Origin: an uncultured Pelagibacteraceae bacterium
Lineage (GTDB): Bacteria > Pseudomonadota > Alphaproteobacteria > Pelagibacterales > AG-422-B15
Length of the DNA: 40,372 nt
Direction of reading: 5' to 3'
Assembly: GCA_902584815.1 (NCBI GenBank)
Contig: CACIBF010000009.1
Location: 1-40,372, forward strand
Part shown: positions 17,435-26,217 of the stretch, piece after piece
How positions within the stretch are numbered: position 1 is the stretch's first letter
Layout of the letters: each line of letters starts with the position of its first letter
Translations under genes and position numbers: made by a program
Notes under the pieces: model-generated
Database searches by the model: none
What the model was told of the DNA's origin: nothing
The model's input: only the letters and a program-made list of their open reading frames with translations

Positions 17435-17875
17435 ATGGAAAATATAGAAACAGTCGCAGAAACAACCATTGAACCAAAAGTTGATAATCTGGGCCGATCA
17501 TATGCAACTGGCAAGAGAAAAGATGCAATCGCAAGAGTATGGATCAAGTCTGGTTCAGGAAAAATCACGATTAATGGAAAAGAGTCTAATAAATATTTCT
17601 CAAGACCAGTTTTAAACATGCTTGTTAATCAGCCTCTCGTGTTGACTAATAAGTTATCAAGCATTGATGCAAACATTACTGTTAGTGGAGGAGGCTTGTC
17701 TGGTCAAGCTGGAGCTGTTAGACATGGTGTATCAAAAGCTTTATCATTATTTGATCCTAATTTAAGAGGCGCTCTCAAAGCTGAAGGTTTTTTAACCAGA
17801 GACGCACGAATTGTTGAGAGAAAAAAATATGGTAGAAGAAAAGCAAGACGTCGCTACCAGTTCTCAAAAAGATAA
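17435..17875 (+). CDS. rpsI: 30S ribosomal protein S9
   Basis: The 146-residue protein has a short acidic N-terminal extension, then [49 protein letters not shown] and the conserved end [28 protein letters not shown], whose terminal KR reaches the ribosomal P site. The family match is complete. It follows rplM by two bases. Confidence 0.98.
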   Translation: MENIETVAETTIEPKVDNLGRSYATGKRKDAIARVWIKSGSGKITINGKESNKYFSRPVLNMLVNQPLVLTNKLSSIDANITVSGGGLSGQAGAVRHGVSKALSLFDPNLRGALKAEGFLTRDARIVERKKYGRRKARRRYQFSKR

Positions 17876-17902
17876 TTACTACATTTCTTTCACAAATTTT
17901 TT

Positions 17903-17908
17903 AGGAGA
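17903..17908 (+). promoter_or_regulatory. Shine-Dalgarno deciding the GTG start of argC
   Basis: AGGAGA lies six bases before GTG at 17915. An ATG at 17913 in another frame meets a stop after five codons, so GTG is the real start. Confidence 0.8.
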
Positions 17909-17914
17909 CCTAAT

Positions 17915-18934
17915 GTGTCTGATACAATAAATATTTCTATACTAGGAGCTAGCGGCTTTGTTGGAGCTGAATTAATTAAGCTATGTCTTAATCATCCCAA
18001 TATAAATATAAGCTCAATGTCTGCTAACAATCAGGCTGGACAAAAAATTAAGATTGATAAGACGTTAGAACTTGATGAAAAGTATAGCCTTATTGATGAA
18101 ATAGACTTTAAAAATGTTGATTATGTTTTCAACTGTTTACCAAATATCAAATTACATTCATTAATTAATTCTTTACCAAACAACTTAAGAATAATTGATT
18201 TGTCTGCAGATTTCAGACTAGATGATATTAGTGAATATAAAAATTGGTATGGCTTTGAACACAGCTCGTCTGAAACTAATGAAAAATTTGTCTATGGACT
18301 TTCAGAGTTAAAGAGAAAAGATATAAAGAATTCAATGAATATTGCGAATCCAGGCTGTTATGCAACTAGCGTGCTTGTTCCATTGATACCATTGTTAGAA
18401 AAAAATATGATCAAGAATGATAATATTATTATTGATGCTAAATCAGGGTATTCAGGAGCAGGCAAAACAAAAAAAACCGAGGATCTTAAATTAGAAGTTA
18501 ATGAGAATATTAAAACTTATGGAGTTGGGGACCACAAGCATATAGCTGAAATTAATCAAGAGATAAAAAAAGCATCCAAAATGAACAATTCTGAGGTCTT
18601 CTTTTCAGCAAATTTAATACCAGTTGAGAGGGGCATACTATCAAACATCTATATAAATCCAAGCAAAGGTGTAAGCTTTGAAGATGTGTATAGCTGTTTA
18701 TATAATGCCTATAAAAGTGAGAAATATATTAATATTTTGAACCAGAATGAAATTCCAATTACAAAAGATGTTGTTAATACAAATAAAGTTATTCTTGGAT
18801 TAAAAAAAGGATATAAAGAGGATGTTTATTGTATTGTCAGTGTTCTTGACAATCTTCTAAAGGGAGCGGCTGGACAGGCAATGCAAAACTTTAATATTAT
18901 GAATAATTTTAATGAATCTCTAGGAATAGATTAA
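17915..18934 (+). CDS. argC: N-acetyl-gamma-glutamyl-phosphate reductase
   Basis: ArgC reduces N-acetylglutamyl phosphate in arginine synthesis. The 339-residue product has the NADP motif SILGASGFVGAELIKL at the N-terminus, the catalytic cysteine C148 in NIANPGCYATSV, SGYSGAGKTKK and VGDHKHIAEINQEI. Length suits the type-1 long form. The start is GTG with a good Shine-Dalgarno. Its stop overlaps the start of a small lipoprotein gene, linking it to the downstream hom-glpX-recJ run. Confidence 0.96.
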   Translation: MSDTINISILGASGFVGAELIKLCLNHPNINISSMSANNQAGQKIKIDKTLELDEKYSLIDEIDFKNVDYVFNCLPNIKLHSLINSLPNNLRIIDLSADFRLDDISEYKNWYGFEHSSSETNEKFVYGLSELKRKDIKNSMNIANPGCYATSVLVPLIPLLEKNMIKNDNIIIDAKSGYSGAGKTKKTEDLKLEVNENIKTYGVGDHKHIAEINQEIKKASKMNNSEVFFSANLIPVERGILSNIYINPSKGVSFEDVYSCLYNAYKSEKYINILNQNEIPITKDVVNTNKVILGLKKGYKEDVYCIVSVLDNLLKGAAGQAMQNFNIMNNFNESLGID

Positions 18935-19104
18935 TGAAAAATATTTTTTCAATATTTATTATTTTCAATTTATTTATTGGATGTTCTTTTATTGAGTCAA
19001 AATCGTTTTATGAAACTTTTATTAACCCTAATTTTGATATTGAAATAAATGATGACGATAATGGACAAGCTCCTGATCTTGAGTCAGTACCTGGGAGCGA
19101 TTAA
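18934..19104 (+). CDS. Small predicted lipoprotein (56 residues)
   Basis: An ATG overlaps the argC stop by one base (TAATG) and opens a 56-codon frame ending three bases before hom. The N-terminus MKNIFSIFIIFNLFIGC is a textbook lipoprotein signal: two basic-side residues, a hydrophobic core and FIGC, with C17 as the likely lipidated residue. The -3 residue is F rather than the preferred L. The mature part is about 40 residues, begins SFIESKSFYETFINPNF and ends in an acidic stretch rich in D, with no known domain. It resembles small orphan lipoproteins of marine alphaproteobacteria only in general style. Function is unknown. Confidence 0.7.
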   Translation: MKNIFSIFIIFNLFIGCSFIESKSFYETFINPNFDIEINDDDNGQAPDLESVPGSD

Positions 19105-19107
19105 TAA

Positions 19108-20397
19108 ATGAATAATAAAATAGGTATTGGTATTGCAGGATTAGGAACAGTAGGTGAAGGTTTTTTAAAACAATTAAAAAAATATAAGACTAGCAATAAA
19201 AAAACTTCAAATTTTGAACTAATAAATATCGCTGTTAAAAATTTAAGAAAAAAAAGAAATGTTGCAACTAGAAATCTTCCATTAATAAAAGATACACTGA
19301 GCTTGGCGTCAAATCCTAAGATTGATATTGTAATAGAATTAATTGGAGGCTCATCAGGTGTATCCTATAAACTTGTCAAAAAATCACTTATGAATGGAAA
19401 AAGCATTATTACCGCTAATAAAGCACTCCTTGCTATTCATGGAAATGAACTTATTAAAATTGCGGAGAAAAATAATTGTTTTATCAGTTTTGAGGCAGCA
19501 ATAGCTGGAGGAATACCAGTTGTAAAAGCTATAAGAGAAAACTTAAAATTTAATGAAATAACCAAAGTTTATGGAATTCTAAATGGTACTTGTAATTATA
19601 TCCTTACTAAGATGGAGACTGAAGGTAAGGATTTTAATTCTGTTCTTAAGGATGCTCAAAATCTCGGCTTTGCAGAACTTGATCCATCATTTGATATAAA
19701 GGGAATTGACGCTGCTCATAAAATAACTCTTTTATCAAGCCTTGCTTTTAACGTGCCAGTAAATTTTTCTTCTACATATATCGAGGGAATTCAAAATATT
19801 GAAATAGATGACTTCAACTTAGTTAGAGAATTTGGGTATAAAATTAAATTACTAGGTATTGCTAAGAAAAAAGGTAATTTCTATGAGCAAAGGGTTCACC
19901 CTTGTTTAATTAAAAGTGAATCGGAAATTGCAAAAGTTGATAATGAATTAAATGCTGTAGTTATAGAAGATAAAGTAATTGGAAAAACTACTCTAATTGG
20001 ACCTGGTGCCGGCGCAAATCCAACAGGCGCTGCTGTGAGTGCTGATTTAATTGATTATAGTAGAAAGAATTTTAATTTTCCTTTAGGCATGCCAATACAT
20101 GTTGTTCAAAAATTAAAAAATTTAAAAATTTCAGACTCAAGCTTTTCATATTATTTAAGAATAATTGGTAAAGATGAGGTTGGAGTTATGGGCAGAATTA
20201 CGGGGATTCTTGCCAGAAATAAAATTTCGATAGATGAACAAAAACAGCAGCATTATAAAAAAAGGGGATATGCCTCAATAGTTATAATAACTCATAATAT
20301 TACAGAGAAAGTTATGCTGAAAGCTATTAAAGAAATTAACAATATGAAGAGAATCAATAATAAGGTTAAGTTTATTAGAATTGAAAAAAGCTTATGA
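19108..20397 (+). CDS. hom: Homoserine dehydrogenase
   Basis: The enzyme reduces aspartate semialdehyde to homoserine for threonine and methionine synthesis. The 429-residue product has GIGIAGLGTVGEGFL (NAD(P) binding), TANKALLAIHG, the central motif YGILNGTCNYILTKME and LAFAELDPSFDIKGIDAAHK-type residues with the catalytic region intact. A C-terminal ACT domain starts near residue 350 (YYLRIIGKDEVGVMGRITGILA), so allosteric control by an amino acid is likely. The homoserine made feeds MetY after acetylation. Four-base overlap with glpX. Confidence 0.97.
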   Translation: MNNKIGIGIAGLGTVGEGFLKQLKKYKTSNKKTSNFELINIAVKNLRKKRNVATRNLPLIKDTLSLASNPKIDIVIELIGGSSGVSYKLVKKSLMNGKSIITANKALLAIHGNELIKIAEKNNCFISFEAAIAGGIPVVKAIRENLKFNEITKVYGILNGTCNYILTKMETEGKDFNSVLKDAQNLGFAELDPSFDIKGIDAAHKITLLSSLAFNVPVNFSSTYIEGIQNIEIDDFNLVREFGYKIKLLGIAKKKGNFYEQRVHPCLIKSESEIAKVDNELNAVVIEDKVIGKTTLIGPGAGANPTGAAVSADLIDYSRKNFNFPLGMPIHVVQKLKNLKISDSSFSYYLRIIGKDEVGVMGRITGILARNKISIDEQKQQHYKKRGYASIVIITHNITEKVMLKAIKEINNMKRINNKVKFIRIEKSL

Positions 20398-21347
20398 GCA
20401 ATATTGGTAAGAAATACTCAACTGGAATTTTAAGGTCGGCAGAAATGGCCGCTATATCGTGCTCTAAGTTAATTGGAGCTGGAGATAAAGAGGGTGCTGA
20501 TCAATTAGCTGTTGATGCAATGAGATCTGCATTAAATGAAATTGATTTTAATGGTCGCATAGTTATAGGAGAAGGTGAGAGAGATGAAGCTCCTATGCTT
20601 TATATAGGTGAAAAGGTTGGTACTGGAAATGGTGATGAAGTCGATATTGCTCTTGATCCACTTGAAGGGACAACAATAACTTCTAAAGGCATGCCAAATT
20701 CATTAGCTGTAATTGCTGCTGCAAAGAAGGGATGCTTACTACATTCTCCAGATACCTATATGAATAAAATTGCAATTGGAAAAGGGTATTCTGATGATGT
20801 GATTGATCTAGACGCTTCTGTTCAACATAATATTAAAAGTCTTGCTGATGCTAAGAAAGTAAAGCCAAGTGATATTAGTGCCTGTGTACTGGAGCGTGAT
20901 CGTCACGCAGAAATTATCGAGTCATTGAGGGCAACTGGTTCAAGAGTTATTTTGATTCCAGATGGTGATGTTGCTGGAGTTATGATGACCTCACAAGAAG
21001 AAGTTGATGTTGATATATACTTTGGTACTGGAGGTGCGCCTGAAGGCGTTTTAGCAGCAGCTGCTCTTCAATGTATAGGCGGACAAATGCAAACAAGACT
21101 GGTCATAAGGAATGATGATGAAAAGAAAAGAGCCGAAAAAGCAGGAATTAAAGATTTAGATAAAAAATACTATATTGATGATCTAGCATTTGGAGATATT
21201 GTCTTTGTTGCGACAGGTGTAACTGAGGGTACGATGGTAAAAGGTGTGAAAAAATACTCAAATTCTTTTTTAACACACTCAATAGTACTAAGGTCTGACT
21301 TTAACACAACTCAATATATACAAACTTACCATCCACAATCTATTTAA
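20394..21347 (+). CDS. glpX: Fructose-1,6-bisphosphatase, class II
   Basis: The enzyme dephosphorylates fructose 1,6-bisphosphate in gluconeogenesis. The 317-residue protein shows the GlpX metal and substrate motifs VIGEGERDEAPMLYIGEKVG (residues 57-76), DIALDPLEGTT, LERDRHAEIIESLRATGSRVILIPDGDVAG and GTGGAPEGVLAAAAL. A homologous class II enzyme may also act on sedoheptulose bisphosphate. The hom-glpX-recJ order is common in alphaproteobacteria. It overlaps hom by four bases and recJ by one. Confidence 0.96.
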   Translation: MSNIGKKYSTGILRSAEMAAISCSKLIGAGDKEGADQLAVDAMRSALNEIDFNGRIVIGEGERDEAPMLYIGEKVGTGNGDEVDIALDPLEGTTITSKGMPNSLAVIAAAKKGCLLHSPDTYMNKIAIGKGYSDDVIDLDASVQHNIKSLADAKKVKPSDISACVLERDRHAEIIESLRATGSRVILIPDGDVAGVMMTSQEEVDVDIYFGTGGAPEGVLAAAALQCIGGQMQTRLVIRNDDEKKRAEKAGIKDLDKKYYIDDLAFGDIVFVATGVTEGTMVKGVKKYSNSFLTHSIVLRSDFNTTQYIQTYHPQSI

Positions 21348-23122
21348 TGTCTTTAAGTCCTGAAGAAGATTTCAGATCATATACAAATAAGAAATGGCAG
21401 TTAAAAGAGTTCGATGAACGTATCACTGAGTTAATTGTTCAAAAATATAACCTTGATTATTTATTGGCTAAATTATTTTCCATTAGAAATATAGATGTCG
21501 ACGAAATTCATGAATACATTAATCCTTCATTAAAAGACCACATGCCAGATCCAAGCATTCTCGAGGATATGAATATTGCAATTGAAAGGGTAGTAGATGG
21601 CATCAAGAAAAATGAGAAAATTGCAGTATTTGGAGATTATGATGTTGATGGTTCAACTTCATGTTCTATTTTAGTTAATTATTTCAAAAAAATTAATATT
21701 GATATTCTTTTTCATATTCCTAATCGATTTACTGAGGGATATGGACCAAACATTGAAAGCTTTAAAAATTTTAAGAGTAAAAATGTTTCAATTATTTTTA
21801 CAGTTGATTGTGGAACAATGTCTTTTGATGAAATGAGTTTTTCTAAACAGGAAAAGTTAGATGTCATTATTCTAGACCATCATCAAGCCGAAATAAATTT
21901 GCCTGAAGCATTTGCAGTAATTAACCCAAATAGAATAGATGATAAATCTGGACTTACTTATTTATCAGCTGCCGGTGTTACTTTTATGTTTCTTATTGCG
22001 CTAAATAGAAAATTAAGAGATCTTAATTGGTTTGAAGAGAATAATATTAAAGAGCCTAATTTATTAGTTTTACTAGATCTTGTAGCGTTAAGTACAATTT
22101 GTGATGCTGTTCCGTTAAAAGGCTTGAATAGATTATTTGTACTTAAAGGGTTAGAGGTAATGAATAGAAAGCATAATTATGGTTTAAATGCTTTAATAGA
22201 TAAATCTTCAATAAAATCTAAAGTTTCATCATATGATTTAGGTTTTAAGCTTGGTCCAAGAATCAATGCTGCTGGCCGATTAGGTAACTCTAGCTACGGA
22301 ACAGATTTATTAACAGCAAGTGATGATTTAATGGCTAGAGAACTCGCCTCTAAGTTAGATCATTTTAATCAAGAACGAAAAACTATTGAAAGTTATGTTC
22401 TCGAAAAAGCAGATCAACAAGTAACTGATGATAAGCTTAATAAAAATATAATTATTGTGTCAGGCGAAGACTGGCATGAGGGAGTTATCGGTATTATTGC
22501 AAGTAGACTTAAAGATAAGTATAGCAAACCATGTATTGTTATTTCTATTAATGGAAATCAAGCGAAAGGATCAGGACGATCAATAAAAGGAATAGATTTA
22601 GGCAGTCTTATAATAGCAGCCAAACAATCGAATATTATTGAAAATGGAGGGGGTCACTCAATGGCCGCGGGACTTTCAATAATGCCTGAAAAAGTTTTAG
22701 AACTAGAAGAGTTTTTAGACAAAAGACTTCAAAATGTGAGTCCAATATTTTTCAATAATGAAAAATGTTTAAATGTTGATTCTGAAATTAGTTCGAGTGG
22801 AATAAATCTTGAGGTCTATGATAATATAGAAAAGCTTGGTCCATTTGGATCAAATAATCCTGAACCTACTTTTGTTATAAAGAATGCTCTTTTAGCAGAT
22901 GTAAAGGTTATAGGTGATAATCATCTTAAGTGCTTAATAAAGAATAATAATGGTTTTATAGAAGCTATGGCATTTAGAAGTTTAAAGAGTATCCTTGGTG
23001 ACGAGTTACAAAAAAATAAAGGAAATGAAGTTTCATTATTGGGAAAGATAAAGGTTAATGAATGGGGAGGCAGAAGAACTCCTCAGTTTTTTATTGAAGA
23101 TATTGCTGAACAGATCCAATAA
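21347..23122 (+). CDS. recJ: Single-stranded-DNA-specific exonuclease RecJ
   Basis: RecJ is a 5'-3' exonuclease on single-stranded DNA, used in recombination and mismatch repair. The 591-residue product has DHH motifs VFGDYDVDGSTS (about residue 95), VDCGT, LDHHQAE (about 175) and, in the DHHA1 domain, GGGHSMAAGL (about 434), followed by an OB-fold C-terminal part. Length and motif order are normal. The ATG overlaps the glpX stop (TAATG). It ends 47 bases before tRNA-Glu. Confidence 0.97.
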   Translation: MSLSPEEDFRSYTNKKWQLKEFDERITELIVQKYNLDYLLAKLFSIRNIDVDEIHEYINPSLKDHMPDPSILEDMNIAIERVVDGIKKNEKIAVFGDYDVDGSTSCSILVNYFKKINIDILFHIPNRFTEGYGPNIESFKNFKSKNVSIIFTVDCGTMSFDEMSFSKQEKLDVIILDHHQAEINLPEAFAVINPNRIDDKSGLTYLSAAGVTFMFLIALNRKLRDLNWFEENNIKEPNLLVLLDLVALSTICDAVPLKGLNRLFVLKGLEVMNRKHNYGLNALIDKSSIKSKVSSYDLGFKLGPRINAAGRLGNSSYGTDLLTASDDLMARELASKLDHFNQERKTIESYVLEKADQQVTDDKLNKNIIIVSGEDWHEGVIGIIASRLKDKYSKPCIVISINGNQAKGSGRSIKGIDLGSLIIAAKQSNIIENGGGHSMAAGLSIMPEKVLELEEFLDKRLQNVSPIFFNNEKCLNVDSEISSSGINLEVYDNIEKLGPFGSNNPEPTFVIKNALLADVKVIGDNHLKCLIKNNNGFIEAMAFRSLKSILGDELQKNKGNEVSLLGKIKVNEWGGRRTPQFFIEDIAEQIQ

Positions 23123-23169
23123 TCTTGTATTGATTAAAATAGATTATTGGATATATAAATACCTTATAA

Positions 23170-23245
23170 GGTCCCTTCGTCTAGCGGTTAGGATATCTGG
23201 TTTTCATCCAGAAGATCACGGGTTCGAATCCCGTAGGGACCGCCA
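23170..23245 (+). tRNA. tRNA-Glu (anticodon UUC)
   Basis: The acceptor strands GGTCCCT and AGGGACC pair fully, followed by G and encoded CCA. The anticodon stem-loop CTGGT-TTTCATC-CAG carries TTC. The T arm CGGGTTCGAATCCCG is perfect. It reads codons GAA and GAG. Confidence 0.97.
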
Positions 23246-23267
23246 ATTCTGCTTTAGATAGAACTTT

Positions 23268-25304
23268 TTAACGACTTAAAAAATCAATTACTTCTTCTCT
23301 CTTCTCTCTTTTAGCTTCATCTAATGGCGTAGCTTCCCATCGATCACGTACATTCAGTGGGTGTCCGTGGGATACTAAATATTTAACTGCTTGTAAACTT
23401 CCTTCAGCAGCAGCTAGGTGTAAAGCGGTTCGAGAGTCATAGTCACCAGCATGAACAGGAACTCCTTTAGCGACTAATTGTCTTAAGCCATTAACATCAT
23501 TTTCCGCAGCAGCAAAAAGTAATTCAATTACCATTAATTCATTGTCAAAAGTTACCATTTCATCAGTTGCTCCATCTGGATCTTCTACTAAATGCACTGG
23601 TTCTGTATATTCAATATCTAACTTCTCAAACTCATCAATAATTTCTTGGTGATTATTATTTCTTGCATCAGAAATTGGATAGCCTCCCCAGCGATCAGGT
23701 ATCGGTTTTACTCCTTGACTTAATAGATACTTAACTACTTCTATCTGACCCTCAGCAGATGCTAAATGAAGAGGTGTTCGAATATCATAATCACCAGCTT
23801 CTAAATCCCTTTGTTGGCTTACAAGTCGTTCTAAGGTTCTTACGTCTCCATTACTTGCAGCCCATATAGCCTCGCCACAACTATTTGCTCGCCATCTTGC
23901 AATAGGAAGCTTGGGGTCTATTCTATCGGCATCAGTCATTGTCCCATCGAAAGCATGAACAAGATATTTTTTGGTAATTCTTCTTGCAACATCAATACCA
24001 CGCACGCTATTACCAACTAAATCTAAACGAGGAGAAAAAATACAAATTCCCATTAATTGTGGAACTATAAGTAATATTCCTCCACCAACTCCACTTTTTG
24101 ATGGCAAGCCAATTTCTTGAAAGAACTGACCACTGCTATTGTACATACCTGCTGTTTGGACTACGGGAAGTACGTTTCGAACAGTTTTTTGACTCATAAC
24201 TCGATCTTGAGTAATTGGACAGACGCCACCATTGGCTAATGTTGCTGCGGCCATGGCAACATCTTTTCCTGTCATTTCTAATGAGCAAATACTAAAGTAA
24301 ACTTTTAAAGCATTTGTGACTGCAGGTTCTACATAAAAATCATATTCATATTGACTGTCTTCGTGAATATCATCAGGCAATAAAGATTCAGAGTATGGAA
24401 TATTACCTGTGGCCATTAGCAAGAAACCTGTAGCTATATTATTGTAGCCTTTGAAATTTTCCTGGCGAGCCATTGTCTTATTAAATCTAGGTAAATCAAC
24501 ACCCGAAGTTTCATCTTCGTTCCAACCAATTATTCGACCAAATTGTTCTCTAACATACTGGAGCCGATCATTTGTTGGGTCTTTAGGGTTAATTAAACCT
24601 GTCGTCATTATTGCGCCTGCATTTACCATTGGATTAAAAGGAACTTTATTGTTAGGAGTTAAACTACTTCCACCCATACCCTTTACCATGAGTGTCAGAT
24701 CATCAAACTGGCGACCTGAAGGCTCTACCCCAACATGTCGATTAACTTTTTCCAATCCAAGATTTTCAATAGCAAACGAATAGTTGAAAGGCTTACACAT
24801 TGATTGAATTGAAAAGTCTACATTTGTATCACCACGTTGATAAATTTGTCCATCAGTAGTAACTACAGCAATTCCAAATTGTTCTGGATCCACTTCAGCA
24901 AGTGGTGGTATATATCGAGCTAAGTCACCAGATCTATTTGGAAGAACTTCATCATATATTTTATCTAAGTTTCTTGAAAAGTCTCTAAAGTCTGGTATCG
25001 CTAGTTCTCCACGAAGAGCTTTTTCTGCAAGCAATCCTCCTGTTCTTGTAAAAATCATGAATTCTTCAAAATTAATTTGATCACCATGCTTTTCCAATTT
25101 TTCAAAAAGACTTTTTAGACGATAGTCGAGAGAGCTTAAGCCTGCATCAAATAATGCTTGTTTAAATTTAGCTTTATCAATTGTATTTTGATCATTCTCA
25201 CAGAGCGAATAAAACAAGTTTGCTTCTCTTGGTCCAGCTTGTGATTTTAACTTTTCCAATTGAGAAATTGTTTTATCTTTTTTAATCTGTTCTACTTCAC
25301 CCAT
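23268..25304 (-). CDS. glsA: Glutaminase with EF-hand-like N-domain and doubled ankyrin C-domain
   Basis: The 678-residue protein should hydrolyse glutamine to glutamate and ammonia. Residues 1-100 are helical and resemble the EF-hand-like bundle of animal kidney-type glutaminase (DSxxLD..., INFEEFMIF). Residues 104-445 are the serine-dependent glutaminase domain with all key residues aligned: Y131, S168 and K171 (IQSMCKPF), N228 (NPMVNAGA), E282, N289, Y336, Y388 and V406. Residues 475-560 and 590-678 are two copies of one ankyrin module (GDYDIRTPLHLASAEGQIEVVKYL and GDYDSRTALHLAAAEG), where animal enzymes have one. No signal peptide is seen, so it is cytoplasmic. The family call is firm; the role of the extra domains is inferred. 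Confidence 0.95.
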   Translation of the reverse strand: MGEVEQIKKDKTISQLEKLKSQAGPREANLFYSLCENDQNTIDKAKFKQALFDAGLSSLDYRLKSLFEKLEKHGDQINFEEFMIFTRTGGLLAEKALRGELAIPDFRDFSRNLDKIYDEVLPNRSGDLARYIPPLAEVDPEQFGIAVVTTDGQIYQRGDTNVDFSIQSMCKPFNYSFAIENLGLEKVNRHVGVEPSGRQFDDLTLMVKGMGGSSLTPNNKVPFNPMVNAGAIMTTGLINPKDPTNDRLQYVREQFGRIIGWNEDETSGVDLPRFNKTMARQENFKGYNNIATGFLLMATGNIPYSESLLPDDIHEDSQYEYDFYVEPAVTNALKVYFSICSLEMTGKDVAMAAATLANGGVCPITQDRVMSQKTVRNVLPVVQTAGMYNSSGQFFQEIGLPSKSGVGGGILLIVPQLMGICIFSPRLDLVGNSVRGIDVARRITKKYLVHAFDGTMTDADRIDPKLPIARWRANSCGEAIWAASNGDVRTLERLVSQQRDLEAGDYDIRTPLHLASAEGQIEVVKYLLSQGVKPIPDRWGGYPISDARNNNHQEIIDEFEKLDIEYTEPVHLVEDPDGATDEMVTFDNELMVIELLFAAAENDVNGLRQLVAKGVPVHAGDYDSRTALHLAAAEGSLQAVKYLVSHGHPLNVRDRWEATPLDEAKREKREEVIDFLSR

Positions 25305-25431
25305 AGATTTTAGCCTTAAATATTTATAAAAATTGATATTTAAGTGTAAAAAATTATTATTAAATACATAGTGTAAAAATTATCATTTATTCTTAGACTC
25401 TTTATTAGCCTTAAAATCTTATGAAAATTAA

Positions 25432-25605
25432 AAGTGTCATTGGAATTTGTCTGAATTTGCTCGTTTAAAAGATGTTATTATTGCAGTAAGAGATGATGAA
25501 ATGGGCCATAGAGATGTAAATCATGATTTTGTGAAGCAAATTGATGATAAAAAACAAGTTAAGATTAAAGAAGAATCTTTAAAAATAAATGAAAAGTCAA
25601 ATTAA
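25432..25605 (+). pseudogene. 3' remnant of an alternative oxidase gene
   Basis: In frame from 25432 the sequence reads WNLSEFARLKDVIIAVRDDE, then MGHRDVNHDFVKQIDD, to a stop at 25603. This matches the C-terminal end of the di-iron alternative quinol oxidase (pattern Yw.lp..a.l.dvi.a.RaDE..Hr.vNH), keeping the last E-x-x-H iron ligands. There is no start codon for a real protein: a TAA lies at 25429 just upstream, and the 120 bases before it hold no oxidase-like sequence. About 85 percent of the gene is gone. The 355-base spacer between the glutaminase and peroxidase genes holds nothing else I can recognise. Confidence 0.72.
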
Positions 25606-25659
25606 TTTAAATCCTTAAATTAATTATTTGCTCATTGTCAATAAGAATGAACAAATACT

Positions 25660-26208
25660 TTATTGTGAAATAATATTAGATAATTTTTTTTGAAACGAAT
25701 TTGAGCTTGGTTTAGTCAATGCGGTATACCCTGCAATCGCATTACCGCTTCGATCTATTATAATTTTGTGAAAATTCCATCTAGGTACTCCAGAAATGAA
25801 ACCTAATTCTTTTTTTGTCCACTGAAAAAACGGGTGAGCATCCTTACCTTTTACAACATATTTCTGTGTTAAGGGGAAAGTTATTCCAAAAGAAGAATCA
25901 CAAAATTCTTTAATTTCTTCATTGTCACCACTTTCTTGATTCCCAAAGTCATTTGAAGGTACGCCTATTACAACAAGGCCATCGTCACTATACTTGTTAT
26001 GCAATGCCTGTAAGCCATCATATTGATAAGTGAATCCACATAAACTTGCTGTATTGACCACCATAATTATTTTTCCTTTAAAGTCTGACAAGTTTATATC
26101 ATCAACTTCATTAATTGATTTAAATGTATAGTCATAAGCATTCATAGAAGCAGCATAATTAATTGATAAAAAAACAAATATAAAGAAGTAATTTATTAAT
26201 TTTTTCAC
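25660..26208 (-). CDS. Glutathione peroxidase family protein, exported
   Basis: The 182-residue protein reduces peroxides with thiol electron donors. An N-terminal signal peptide (MKKLINYFFIFVFLSINYAASM) suggests a periplasmic location. The catalytic tetrad is visible: C57 in NTASLCGFT, Q91 in NDFGNQE, and W144-N145 in PRWNFHK. C103 in EEIKEFCDSSFG sits where thioredoxin-dependent family members have the resolving cysteine, so thioredoxin-like rather than glutathione use is likely. It begins nine bases after nhaD on the same strand. Confidence 0.93.
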   Translation of the reverse strand: MKKLINYFFIFVFLSINYAASMNAYDYTFKSINEVDDINLSDFKGKIIMVVNTASLCGFTYQYDGLQALHNKYSDDGLVVIGVPSNDFGNQESGDNEEIKEFCDSSFGITFPLTQKYVVKGKDAHPFFQWTKKELGFISGVPRWNFHKIIIDRSGNAIAGYTALTKPSSNSFQKKLSNIISQ

Positions 26209-26217
26209 TTTAGATAT

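Noticed and set aside
23058-23261. Plus-strand frame of 67 residues running through the recJ end and tRNA-Glu
   Set aside because: Overlaps recJ in another frame and a tRNA gene; no homology features.
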